Below, one piece after another: positions 51,991 through 63,800 of a DNA stretch of 64,000 nucleotides. The stretch lies in assembly GCA_013398175.1 (NCBI GenBank), contig VZRZ01005482.1, forward strand, positions 253,108-317,107, read 5' to 3'. A model generated the notes under the pieces. The model ran no database searches. It was not told where the DNA came from and worked only from the letters and a program-made list of their open reading frames with translations. The position numbers and the translations under genes are program-made. Every line of letters starts with the position of its first letter. Position 1 is the first letter of the stretch. This DNA is from Climacteris rufus. Its lineage: Eukaryota > Chordata > Aves > Passeriformes > Climacteridae.

Positions 51991-54900
51991 CCACTGAGTC
52001 TAAACTCTACAGCGAAGTGGAAAACTTGAAAGGCATGAGAGGAAAATATCTTAAACTATTAAACTCTTAAATGGCCCTTTACTGAGTGGTCGCCTCTCTT
52101 CTCCCCCATCATTTTGAGTGAGGAAGAGCACTATCCTAATTGAGAAACTAGTCTAGCTCAGAAAAAGACCTTGAAAGCAGTTAGAAAAATGTGGACGCAC
52201 ATGGGAGAAAGTGGAAAGCTGGTGGTAATTACTACAAATCAGAAGATAAGGATAAAAGGAATTTGGCATGGAAGCAAAAAGGTGCAAGGAGAAACATGTG
52301 GCTGACATACTTGAGGTTAGTAAACACATCTTTTTAACTGCATTAGGAACGAAAGGTATCTCAGAAACAGTACTGGTCTGTTGCTGGAGAGAGACTAAAA
52401 CTGGAGATAAGAAAGCAGACCTTATCAAGCTAAGTGTCTATTCTGTATTTGCAGTAAAGGTTAGATGGTCATCATGCGATGGTGATCTGGCTTTCCATTC
52501 CAGCAGTGTAAAGGTTGTCTAACAGCCACATCCATGTGGATGCTTCTGAAGTGGTGGGGTAGGGGGTCTCAAAGCTCTGATTTGTCTCTCAAGAACTGTG
52601 TACAAGAATTGACTGGGGACTAGTTTGATAATAATCTTGAAATGTGTGCTTAAGCTGGGGTGAGACTATGGAGAAACTAAGATGATGCAAAGTTAGGGAA
52701 GCACTTGGTATTGCTTGAAATACCAATAGCCTAAGAAGCTATTTTTGAACAGCTGCTCATTCCTGAGTAGGGAAGGAGTTGCCAGCAGGATCCCTTGGGG
52801 TTGATTCTTGGCTCTGAGACATTTACACTCTTAGTGACCTGGCAAGAAGAACAAGCCATGGTAGGTAACATTTTGAGCAAGGAACAGAAACATAGACCTG
52901 GATCACAGGGAAGAAACTTGCTGTGTGGAACTGAACAAATAGTACTATGGGAGAAAATAGTTCCAGTAGCAATTTACCAAAACTGTGTTGGATTTTTTTC
53001 ACTCATGCTGTTTAAAAGCAAAAGGTTTTCCTCCATTAAGCATGCTTCAGACAGCAGTCATGCCTGTTGCCTTTGTGGAACATATAAATAATAACTCTGG
53101 AACCATCTGATGTGGGTTCAGCTTGCCTGTCATGTGCATCTCCTCCAGATGCTTGAATGTCCTGTGTTGGTTGAGAAACAAACTGTGAGATTTGATGTTG
53201 ACCTGCTGTTAACACAGTAGCTCTTTGGCTTCTTAGGAGGGGGCAAGTGTCCAACCTTTTGCCTTGCATGACAGTTAGTGCTGTAGATTGTAAGGAAATG
53301 TGGCTTTTAAAATCTCAGAATGGTTCTAGTTAGCAGGGAGAAACAGTTTACTGAAGTGACAAAGACAAGGCAATTTCTGATCTATCAATGTCTCTTTATT
53401 AACAGCAGATGCTGAAAGTCGTGAGTTCTTTCAATGTCTGACCTGGCTCTATATTGTACAACCAAATCATTTTCTGGAGTCATAGAGGGCAATAAGTATA
53501 ATGGCTCTCAGTCTGTAACCTGACTGAGACTGAGCTTAGTTGGTTTTCAGCCAGTATCTCTAGAGTTGTGGGAGTCAAAAAACAAGTCCAAAAGCTGAGT
53601 GTGGTAAATATAAATTCTGCAGTTAAAGCAGAGGCAAAATAATCTAATTTTGGTAAACCGAAAAAGTTAAAATCCCCAGGGGACTTATAATTTGGTGAAA
53701 AATTGTGTCTTCTAAACAGAAGGCAGATAACTGAGATAACCCTTCTCTTGAATTCTGTTTCCTGTAGTGCAAGGACTTCCTCTGCCTAAAGTTACCTTAA
53801 ACTGCTGTTTCTGAGCAAGGTCAGTGATACAGGAAAGGCCGCATAAACTTGTGACATTGAGGACTGTTGTAATGACAGTCAGGGTTAATGAGCTGGGGAT
53901 TAAATTTGCACCCCAAGGTTTGGCAATCCTCTCTTCCTTTCTCGATATTTTGGCTTATGTTTGTAGTTAATATGTTTTTGCTTGAATTCTAAGGTTAGGA
54001 GCTGCAGGTTTGATTTTTGCTCTTTTTTTTTTTTCTTTTTGTTCTCCTTACAAGATTGGGTGCAGCTTGCAGGGACCTATCCCCCTGCAGCTATCCAAGA
54101 AACAGAGCCATAGAGCTGCAGTAAAGCTCTGCAGGGGCAGTAATTAACAGGCAAGAAAAATGCAGCTTGTTTTAAAAAAGTTGCAAATGCTAAACATGGG
54201 GTCAATCTTTTAATTTCAGAAATTAAGGTACAAAACTTACCACAATGCCCTTACGTATTTTTGAACAGCTCATGAATGTAGGTGTAGGTGTTTAATCCCA
54301 GAATCCATTTAAAAGGGCTTAAATCCATACATATGTACAAATGATGAATTAAGTGGATCAATTTTGCCTTATGTGTATTCATCACCATACTGTTCATTAG
54401 CTGAACAAAGAAAATAGCTTCAAGATTTCAGATCAAGAGTCTATCAAGGTTTGGCAAGCTGAACAACTTATGCAGAAGCTTGGCCTCATGGGACATGAGT
54501 GCTCTGGAGTGACCTTGAAAGCATGATTTTGCAGGACAGAATGGACAGCAGTGTCATGGCTTAGCGCTGTGTGGGTGTGTGTAGGAGCTTGAGTTTGTTA
54601 GCTGAACCGTGACTTCAGAAAATTATCTGGGACTGACCTCAGAGTACAAATGTCCTGAGTGAAACAGAAAACCAAACCACAATGAACTGTGGGAAATGTT
54701 AAATATTGCCTGTGACACTGGACTACTTCATTTTGGTTAACTTCTTTAAGTATTCTTGATATTTGAAGCAAAACATTGCTTCAGCACAGAAAAGAAATAA
54801 TTCAAAAGCATTGTCTTTAATTGTTTTCAAGGAGAGAAAACACTTTTCAAACCACTTTGCAAGTCATGTTGCCCACTGGGTGCTAGAATTCAGGTTTTCT

Positions 54901-55529
54901 GGTAGTAGTATAACTCCTGCTTTCAGGGCTTGGTTGTAGAACCTTGCCAGAGGGGGAAAAGGAGAGGAAAAAATGAGGTTGAAAGGAAGGATTACTGTTG
55001 CTCTTGTTGGTGGGAGTGGCACCAGAGAGTTTTATCCAGATCTGAAATATGGGATGGTTTGGAAGGAGGAAGAGCGAATTCTTAATGATCTGCAGTTAAC
55101 AAAGGTTGCTTATCTGGAAAGCTTTGTTCTTACTGAAGCTCATCAGAAGCTTTTCACTGAAGCTGCCTCAGCTATGCTGAGAGATGGAGTGGAAACCTGT
55201 TAACAATATTTGAGAAATTTAACTTGAGCGTGCATTGACATGAAGTTAGGAAAACTTTTTCCTAGTGTTTTCCAAACTAAATAGTGGAGTGAGTGAAAAC
55301 AGTCAATCACGGCTGCAGCAGATTTTCTGTGAAAATAGTGAATAAGCTCAAAAAAAACAGCACTATTGTTAATTGTTCTAATAAACTGCTACTACCTGGA
55401 GGTCTTCAGACTGACCAACACCTGTACTCTGTGGCTGTAGTGCAACTCAACCAATGTGTCTTCATTTCATTGTGTAATTCATCCCATCACCGCAAGTCTG
55501 AACTACGCGTGTAACCTCACCTTCCAATA
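51991..55529. other. Noncoding stretch, no gene recognised
   Basis: Frames at 52153-52428 minus, 52268-52522 plus, 52795-53091 plus and 54973-55203 plus resemble no family I know. A 12-base T run lies at 54023-54034. Near 54082-54137 an inverted repeat (CCCCTGCAG with CTGCAGGGG) encloses a small perfect hairpin (AGAGCT, seven bases, AGCTCT at 54112-54130). No RNA gene recognised. Confidence 0.5.
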
Positions 55530-55870
55530 TGCTGAATTGGCGATAAAATCAACGTGGGGGGAGAAATATTTTTTACAAAGAACAGACATTACTCCCTTTT
55601 GACAAGAGACAAATGTTTCATTCAAATGCTGCATTTCGCATATTGGAAACAGTAATGAATTCTTGTGCACCTTTCTCCCTAGTTCACAATGTCAGCCCCA
55701 GGCGTAGAGGCACTTCAGGCTTTTCTTACAAAATTAAATTTAATGTTACACCCTCCAGTGGAATGATGCATAAATCAAGTGTTTGATTTGCATGGACTCT
55801 AGTGAACAGCCCCATTCCGTGCAAATATAAACCCAGTCTTGAATATTATGTCAGGGACAGGAACAAAGCA
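55530..55870. promoter_or_regulatory. Candidate enhancer with POU octamer-type sites
   Basis: A repeat-free block without a long frame. It contains ATTTGCAT at 55786-55793, an exact POU octamer in reverse orientation, and GTGCAAAT at 55819-55826, a one-base variant of the octamer 26 bases later on the other strand. Homeobox-like words (AAATTAAATTTAA near 55731) and ATGATGCATAAATC near 55763 add to the motif density. The texture matches vertebrate conserved noncoding elements used as neural or mesodermal enhancers. Conservation and activity are inferred, not seen. Confidence 0.3.
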
Positions 55871-56661
55871 ATCTAGGGTTTCCAATGAGAGTCTGGTACC
55901 AAGTGTAATTCAGGCTGGTATTATGTTGCTCTCATGTCAAGGCTGTTATTAAAAATCTTAGGTTTTGCCTCCTTTTTTTCATCTCAAAAGAAAATGTTTT
56001 TTCTGACCTTCTTGTATTTGGGCAAACCAGTATGCACCAGTGCTATTTATACACTGTCTTTGAGGAGCTGAGATGGAATTGTTGGAGGTTTTAGTTTTCT
56101 CTTAGAGGCTAGCAGGATGGAGGAGTAATGAAACAAGGCAAAGCAAAGGTGATCATGGAATAAAAATGCAAACAGCAAGAAAAAGATTAGGTAACTTTGT
56201 ACCCTCTTCGAAAATAAGTGGCCTCATATGTGAGTATTCAGAGCCTGGACCAGGTCAGCAAAGTTAAGGTACTAGAAGGCAATAAATACACTCTGCTTGA
56301 ACATGCAAATGCATTTGTTTTCTACATGGTATAAATTCCCCTGCAGGACTTTTTCCTGGAGCCAGGCTATTAGATACTGCACTGTACCAAATATTGTACA
56401 ATACAAATACAATATTTATTACAGATTGTTGTTCCAAAGTTCTTTGTGGTGCTGGTTGTTTAAGTCCAATGAATTTTAAACACTATTCCTCACAAACTCA
56501 GCTGAAATTTTGATTGCTTTATGAGCCTAAACTTTGTTGGTGAGATGTTGGCTTCCTAGCTGACAAAGAAAGTATTTCCATGGTGTTTGTGTTTCAACAG
56601 CATTGGGATGGGGTTTCTTTGTGTGCCTAAATAAATCAGGGCTCATGCATTCAGCGTACCA

Positions 56662-56778
56662 CCCCCCCCCNNNNNNNNNNNNNNNNNNNNNNNNNNNNNN
56701 NNNNNNNNNNNNNNNNNNNNNNNNNNNNNNNNNNNNNNNNNNNNNNNNNNNCCTCTCCCCCCCCCCCCCCCCCCCCCC
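56662..56778. other. Assembly gap inside a C homopolymer
   Basis: 81 N (56671-56751) are flanked by nine C on the left and by CCTCT plus 22 C on the right. The true sequence is probably a long C-rich tract that stopped sequencing or assembly, as happens with G-quadruplex/i-motif forming DNA. The N count is therefore not a reliable length. Any open frame crossing the gap is an artefact of X residues. Confidence 0.95.
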
Positions 56779-57339
56779 GCAACTTCAGTTAGGATTAGAA
56801 ACTCATCCCTTTTTCTCAGCAGATGCAGCCTGGGGATACCCTACAGGAATTCATTGCAGGGGTACTGGTTTGTTCTTGGTGAGGATCTGCCTCCTGAATT
56901 TGCAGGACTCCAGGTTGTGATAACGAGAGTGCAGGCAATAACTCTTGAGATCAACAAGAAAATTTACACTTCCATCTCATTTCAATCTCAGTTCCAACTG
57001 AAAACTGTGGCTGATATAGTAAGAGGCAGCATATGTTATAACCTATTAAACTTACTTCCTTTAACTTCACATATTAGGCTTTCTTGCACTACTCGCTTGT
57101 GCAGAAATCTTATCCTGGATCAAAACACGCCACTGCATTAAAACTTAGCATTGAATTACTAATACAATTTATCTTTTAATAGCAAGCATATAATTCTTAG
57201 CAACTTAATCTTTATTTTGATTTTACCTTTGTTTCCAGACAAGCAACACACAGTTTTTGTGGATCAGTCACAAACTGCCCAGAAATCAAACCTGAACATT
57301 CTCCAACTCCTCTTCACTAAAGGAGGGCATCTGAGTCCG

Positions 57340-58090
57340 CTTCTTAACAACAACCAAGACCTGCTTGGGGCTGTGGTAGCCAATGGCTGTCCTGGTTGCA
57401 GTGATAAAAATTAAGAGTTTAAGATCCAAAGGGCAGTGAGACAGCCTAACAGCTGGATTAAGCTCTGATTGCAAGACAGTAAGCTTTGACTTTTCAAGGA
57501 TCTGCTTGGTAGGCTTTCACAGAAGGCTGCTCTGTAGGATAGATGAGTCTTGGGAAAACTATCTGACCTTCAAGGGCAGTCTTCTCAAAAATCAATCAAC
57601 TTTGGTCCTCGAGTGCAAGAAAATCAGTGGCCAAGGAAGGTGACCAACCAAATGGGTAAAATGGGGAGATTCAGTTGCATTTTAAACTGGGATGCAAAGG
57701 AAAAAGGTAAAGTAAGAAAAGCACGAGCTCCCAGATGAATTGAAGAGTTCAGAATAGACTGAGGTGTCTGATACTGCCTTTGCTGGTAAGGTTGGGTTGC
57801 AGGACTGGTTTAGGGAGACAGTGATTACCTGCTATAAAGGATTGGATAATGAGCTGCTAACTGGATGTAGACAAGTTTCCAGGAAGGGATGGGGTAGGAT
57901 GTGCCTGTGGGCGCTGAGAGTGACTAATGTCATTGCAGTTATTGTTTAAAATGTTGGACAGATGATGGTAATTGAGGGGAGCCCCTGATGGTGGAAAAGA
58001 CAAATGCCTATTATAAATATGGAAAAATAAAGTAAGGACTGTAGCTAATTACAGGTTTGTCATCTAACATAAAGTCTGAGTGCTAAACTC
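57340..58090 (+). mobile_element. Ancient CR1 LINE fragment (endonuclease end to start of RT)
   Basis: The plus-strand peptide LLGAVVANGCPGCSD near 57362-57405 corresponds to the C-terminal end of the CR1 APE-type endonuclease, where intact copies read like LVGDVxxxGxLGCSDH. The catalytic SDH motif here reads SDK, so the copy could not be active. Further landmarks in order are CTTCAAGGGCAGTCTTCTC near 57569, CAGTGGCCAAGGAAGG near 57626, GACAAGTTTCCAGGAAGGGA near 57870, GCTGAGAGTGACTAATGTCA near 57913, and TAGCTAATTACAGG near 58043, the start of the reverse transcriptase. Stops break the frame. The copy at 51 kb covers a later part of the element, so the two are separate insertions. Confidence 0.75.
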
Positions 58091-59070
58091 TAAAACGGCC
58101 AGAATTTGTTCGAGGAACCTTGGACACTCAAACTTCACACAGCCTCATGTATTTCCTGGTACATCTTGTGTATTCAGACTTCTCTCATTTCAGCATGCTG
58201 CTACCTGATAATCTTTACTTGCAGCATTCAAGCTCTTATTCTGTGGCTGATATCAGCTTGTTCTTCATAGACTCCTTCTAGTTTATTCATATAACGTTAC
58301 CTTTTGACGTGAAAGCTGAGTGCTGGACAAAGTGCTGTATTGAGGGTCTGTCTGCTGTAAAGGACTGACAAAGCACAACATGAGTAATACAGTAAGTGTT
58401 GAGGAGGAGCACAAGGCCAGATTTCACTGGGCTTTTAAAACGCTGTTGACAACTATATTTTCAAATGCTGAGCATACCTGCTTTTGGTGCTTAAGCAATA
58501 GTTACTTCTATGGTAAAATGCACAGGACACTTGTGAGGGCTGTGTATCACCCTATACAACTCTGAAATCAGAGCCTGTTTCCTTTGAAATAAGGACTGTT
58601 AAACTGGGTTGTGGGTAAATAAAATGTGTTATTATTTAGAGAAGCATAAATATAACTTGATTAAGCCTAAAACATTAACATCTGAATAAGATGGAAATAA
58701 GACCCAACCCTGAGCATTAGCACACACCTAGAATTATAAAATGACAAGATTTTTTAGACTTGATCATGCACTAAAGAGCGAATTTTCAAATGACTTGAAG
58801 CTGTTTGCCTTTCTTGAGTTTGTAAAATAACATTATTTGTTTAGTGTGTGTGTTGTTTTCCTACATGGGCAGCCACACATTCAAATAATTGTTCCTGCAC
58901 TGGGTAGTTACTATACAGGTCTGAAGTGCCACTACTGTTAACCACCTATGTTTTCTTTCTGTTAGCATTTTCATGGTGAAATGTGCTGAAAACATCCTGA
59001 AAGGTCAGAGATTCCACAGCATGACCTTGATACAGCAGCTCACTTTAATTCAATTATCCTTTACTGATGT
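58091..59070. other. Noncoding stretch, nothing recognised
   Basis: Only short anonymous frames (for example 58380-58565 plus). The first few bases may still belong to the CR1 copy. No splice-bordered frame, RNA gene or other repeat seen. Confidence 0.5.
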
Positions 59071-59137
59071 TATGGAAGTCAATAGGACTTATTAATTTTC
59101 CTGTATTAAGTACAAGTTAAGTGTTTTGATGGATGGG
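59071..59137. repeat. Second fragment of the palindromic MITE-like repeat
   Basis: GGAAGTCAATAGGACTTATT, then TTAAGTACAAGTTAAGTG, then GATGGATGGG follow the same order of words as the fragment at 22164-22261 (gaagtcantggg, ttaagcacatgcttaa, ggatcaggg). Only one arm is recognisable. It is more diverged than the first copy at its 3' end. Same family, independent insertion, inferred by eye. Confidence 0.5.
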
Positions 59138-60644
59138 AATACTTTTAAAAGTGTATTTTAAGTTCCACACCTTCCTAAGTGCTTTACTGAATTGGAGCCT
59201 TGGCAACTTACTGTTTTGATTGTCATCATCTGTATGATGGACCGTGGAAAGTTAACTGCATGTTCTGGAGTAGGTGGGTGATATCAGGTGCTTGTTGTCT
59301 TCATCTTCAGGATTTTTGCAAGCATTTTAACCTTGAGTTCTTAACTTCTGAAGTAGTTGCTGTAGCTGGCAGAGGTTACATCTGCAAGAGGGATGTGACC
59401 TGAGCAATGAGGGCATATGTTAATATTTGAACTAATAGATGATTCAGGGTATGAAAAAGTTTGGGATCTTGAATCCCAGGACTCGTAGATGTAATCCCTA
59501 TGTGATTAGGTTCTTACAGTCCCCACTGTATGTGAAAAATATGGGTAACACTTTTGTCATATCTGATCTGTTGCCTAGGCTTAAGCATCTTTGGACAATG
59601 TCTTTGTGTCATGCCACACTTAATAGGGACTCAGAATTTTGGGTTGGGGTCCCAAAGCCCTTTGGATGTAGAAATAAAAAAAAAAGACTGTCAGTCTGTA
59701 TGAAGACCAGTATTTTAACTTTTACATTTTCTATCTGCCAACAAGTGCCTTTCAAGTAGATTTAAAGCATGCTGGACATAGCCTGTCAAAATTTCATGAA
59801 CAAAATTAATTGCTGTTAACTAGGAAGGATGCATCACTTGTAAACTGCATTTGTAGTCCCTGAGCAGCCATTGGCCCTTCTCAGCCAATTCCCCAGAGTT
59901 TTTATAGTGGACATGGCACTCTCTGGTTGAGCCTTTGGCCAGTTCAGATCAGATGTTCTGGCCATGCTCCCTCCTGGCTTCTTATGCACCTCCTTGCTGG
60001 CAGAGCATTGGAAACAGAAAGTGCTTGACTTGGGCTGAGCACTGCTCAGCAAAGCCAACACAGCAGTGTGTTATCAACATTATCCTACCAAATCCAAAAC
60101 ACACTTATAACTACTGTACCAGCTGCTAGAAAGAAAGTTGTCTCTATCCCAGCTGAAACCAGGACAATCTTGTCTGATAGAATATGGCCATGCTTTGGTT
60201 AAAAAAAAATTAAATTATCTTCCAATGAGATCAAGCAGTCACTTTGAAAGATTTTATTGGCTTGTTCCAAAAAGTGCAGTTCTCTGTTTAAAAAAAAACA
60301 AAACACTGAGCAACTGCCAAAATTTTGTGGCTTACAGGGCCACTTAAGAACAAATAAAACTTTAAGATTGTTTAAACAAGTGATGTAGTTAATAAATATG
60401 ATACTTGAACACACCTGGCTCTGTAATTTGCTTTCAGAGTCTGAGAGATCTATAGATTTTGGTAGACTTGTGTGCAGTTGTGACCATTGTACAAGTTCTG
60501 ACTTGTACAAAGGACATGGCTGTTGTGATTACTGGGAGCATATAGCCACAGGGATGGTCACACTGGAAAACAAAACTTACCAAATGCTTTGAAATTCTTG
60601 CAGAAGCTGGCCATGTGTGTGCATTTCCAGGCTCCTGTTCTTAC
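59138..60644. other. Noncoding stretch, no gene recognised
   Basis: Frames at 59439-59759 plus (106 codons) and 60199-60510 minus (103 codons) show no known domain or convincing splice borders. No RNA gene recognised. Confidence 0.5.
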
Positions 60645-60855
60645 CTCACATCTGTCTTCCCTCCTGGGTTCTTGCTACTGTCTCAAAAGGCAAAAATTTG
60701 GTGTCTGCATTTCCATGGCACCCTTTAGTCAGGGCCAAAAAGAGAACCGTTCCTCGATGGAGATTGAAGACTTCATCTTGAAGGGAAAGTGAAGTTGGAT
60801 GTAGGGTTTTGTAGTGTGTTTGGAAGTCAGGCCCATTCCAGATTTCTGTTGTCAC
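60645..60855 (-). CDS. Weak candidate exon, gene not recognised
   Basis: On the minus strand an acceptor-like tract (CCTCCCTTCACCATGCAG) precedes 60855, and GTGAG/GTAAGA, a near-consensus donor, follows 60645. The frame starting with the first base reads VTTEIWNGPDFQTHYK, continues with FNLHRGTVLFLALTKG and stays open for 69 codons, but meets TGA one base before the donor. Using the overlapping donor CAGAT/GTGAGG (exon end 60650) avoids the stop and leaves phase 2, which does not join in frame to the candidate at 48341. A second acceptor-like site lies inside (CTTTCCCTTCAAG). No known domain. A chance pseudo-exon is quite possible. Confidence 0.2.
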
Positions 60856-63800
60856 CTGCATGGTGAAGGGAGGATGCGAATGGTGACCCTCGTCTGTACT
60901 GAATACATAATAAATAGTATGGATCATGGGAATCTATTTTAATCAAAGTGGGGGGAAATTTCTGCTTAAAAAGTTAATGTAGAAAAAACTCTGATTTTTA
61001 TCCACTCTACCTAGTAATGTAATATCATCAAGTACCAACGCTCTCATTCTTAATACAAATGGGGAGAATTCAATTTACTTCAAAGAACAACCTTAATAAC
61101 ATCCTTGGAAGGCCTGACTTGCTTTCAAATTTTCTCATATGAATGACGATGTAGTTTAGGGTTGTCGTCTCTAATAAGTTTATTCTAAGTTGGGATCTTG
61201 AAAAGAAAAAAATAAATTACAAAATCCCCCCCATCAGCTTCATCATGTGGGATCTAATAGATCTATGCAGGTGCATGTGGTTGTTCTTGCAGAGAAAATA
61301 TTGTCCTTCCAGCTTTTTAAAGTGGTCTTTTGCCTGTTGAATCAGAGCCCTGTTTTCAAGAGTTTAGAAAGAACTTGGCTCAGGCTAAGCATAATGATTT
61401 TTGCCTCAGCAGTTTTCTTATTAAATTCTTGTGAAAAACAAGTGCAAGGTTATTCAGTGAAACAAGCACAAAATATACCTACCCAGCTAGCTCTGTGCTT
61501 TTATATTTAGTCATGAAGACTGATGAATCAGAGCCAGTTGCTGTGACAAAATCCAAATGTAGATATTTGCTGTCCTTGCTAATGGGAGAAAAATATAGCA
61601 TAAAATTGGCCTAAAGGCTCCAGCTGTGATTCCTTTGTAACTTGGAGTGCATTAAAAAAAAGCTTCAGTCAGCAAGATAAGTTAATTTTTTATGACCTTT
61701 ATAAACTGTTTTAGTGTGGAACTTGAGAACATCTTTTTAAGATTAAATGTTTAAATCCTTTTGGCTTAGGATTGCTAAGCATCTTGAGTAGTCTTTTGTT
61801 TCAGAAGAAAACTCAAAAATCTGTAAAGAAATTTTGTTTGTGACAATTATTGCCAAAGGAATTAGCTAATGTGAAACCCCAAGGTTTTTGATGGGTCTCA
61901 TCACTACAATACTAATATAATAGAGGGTGCTGATTTCTCTTAATGTAAGGCTTCTCAGGGTGTGCATGGTCACCACCAACTGCTGTTCCTACACTTACAA
62001 GCACTTGGAGGAACAAATTGACTTGTCACCAGAGTCATCACTTTGTCTTGCCACAGCTGCTGCCTTGGCCGAAGAAATTGAAGAGAGGACAAACCTCTCT
62101 TCTGTGGAAGTGCACAAGTGTAAAACAATGGGTTGCTTTGAGGAATTGCATTGGAACCAAAGTCATAGCACATCAAATGTAACGGGTGAGAAAATGTAGC
62201 TGAGACTTCAAGTGGACTATTTGGCTGTCACAGCTCAGCTCCATTCTAGTGCTCTATGGTCAAAGTCGGCTTTGTGCACGTCTGCATTTCCTTAGTTCTA
62301 CCAGACAATGGATCATGTCTCTGGTAACAGACAGCTGTTGCATGTCAGTGGAGCTAATCTCCTGTGTATAAAAAGCTGTTTGCTCTTTGGTGTGTGAGTT
62401 GATTAGTTTTTAAATCAAGCTATTTGCATTTTGTTTTCCTAATTAAGGCTCCAAATGAATAAAGAAGAATGGCAGTAGTAGAATATTGGCAAATTATGTA
62501 CCAAGTAAATTGTGGTGTCCTTGTTTAGGGGATAAGTTCAGCTAAAGATTCACTGTCCAGAGTTGGGAAAATGTACTGTAAACCCCTGAGTATTTTTCCA
62601 GATCTGACAAAATGAGTTTTGTAACTTGAAATAGTACCTTTAATCAATCAACAGCTTTAAGTGGGAAAAGTAAAAGTGATGGGGAAAAGTAAGAGTGATG
62701 GGGATAAGGTGCCTTTTCCTTGTCTGACCAGAATCTGAGATACAGATGAGACTATTAAAGTCCAATATATTTTCTTCCAATAACCTCAGTCTAATTAAAG
62801 ACATTGTTTCACCTATGAACCTTGCCTTACCTTGTTCTCTGCACTAACTATTGAAGTGGGCTGGCTTAAACAGAGATGTTTCTTTTCTTGCCACGTGAAG
62901 CTCAATCAGAAAGTGTCAGACTTTCTTTATGGTGGCTAAAATGACGAGCAGCTATCCTGGATCGTATTTGATGAGACTACAGGCAAATAGTTTAGGATTT
63001 TTCTTTTATCTTACCTGTATTAACTTGGTGGTGTTTAAGTTTGACATTTTGCACTCAACTGGTGCAAAGTCAAGAAATGTGTGTAATCACCTGTTAGAAA
63101 GTGTGGTGGTTACAACACTGACTCCAAAGTAAATTTAATTTTTCTTTTTGGTACTCTGAGATTCCTTCTTTTTGTGTTGGTGTTTTGTGGGGGCTTTGAA
63201 TGATATAATTAGTAAACTGTGGTTGCTTTTTAGTTAATGAATTCATTGTTTGTAACTTGACAGTCCCATTTGATCACGCACAAAATCAAAAATGTTTCAG
63301 GCTGAATGCAGAAAAGGATGCCAAGGTTTTGCACAGCACCAGCAACAAATGATCACGCATATAAGATGTGTTAGGGAAGTTTCTTCTGCTTTTAATTTAC
63401 ATACAAGGAGTATCTCTAAATATAGTTGACCTAACCAGATATGACTTCTGCTTATAGTGTTCTTTAGAACACTGAAGAGTGACTAGAAAAGGTGAGCTGC
63501 ATCATTTTGTGCAGAAATCTGTATGTTCTGCACTCTGCTGAACAATACAAAATGTGTTATTGATCATATACATGATTGGATGGAGGTTAGTGGAGGGGAT
63601 ACCCTCTGTAAATTTCCTTTGATCCTGCTAAATGTTGTTACCAGTGTGCTACAGGAAATAAGTGAGTGTAATGATTTTAGAGTGCTGTTATTGTTGGTTA
63701 TATCAAAGATGAAACACTGCCTGTGTTCCCTTAGCAGACTTTACAGTAGTGCCACCATGAAAGATCTGAAGATCATTATTTACTGGAAATAAAAGAACAA

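Noticed and set aside
54973..55203. 76-codon plus-strand frame beginning MRLKGRITVALVGG
   Set aside because: It reads like a protein and has a glycine-rich start, but I find no family match, no upstream promoter and no splice sites. Not enough to call.
56603..56920. 105-codon frame across the gap
   Set aside because: The frame is open only because N codons translate as X and the flanking C runs as proline. It is an artefact.
57217..57414. 65-codon frame as an independent gene
   Set aside because: Its C-terminal part is explained by the CR1 endonuclease end, so it is transposon debris.
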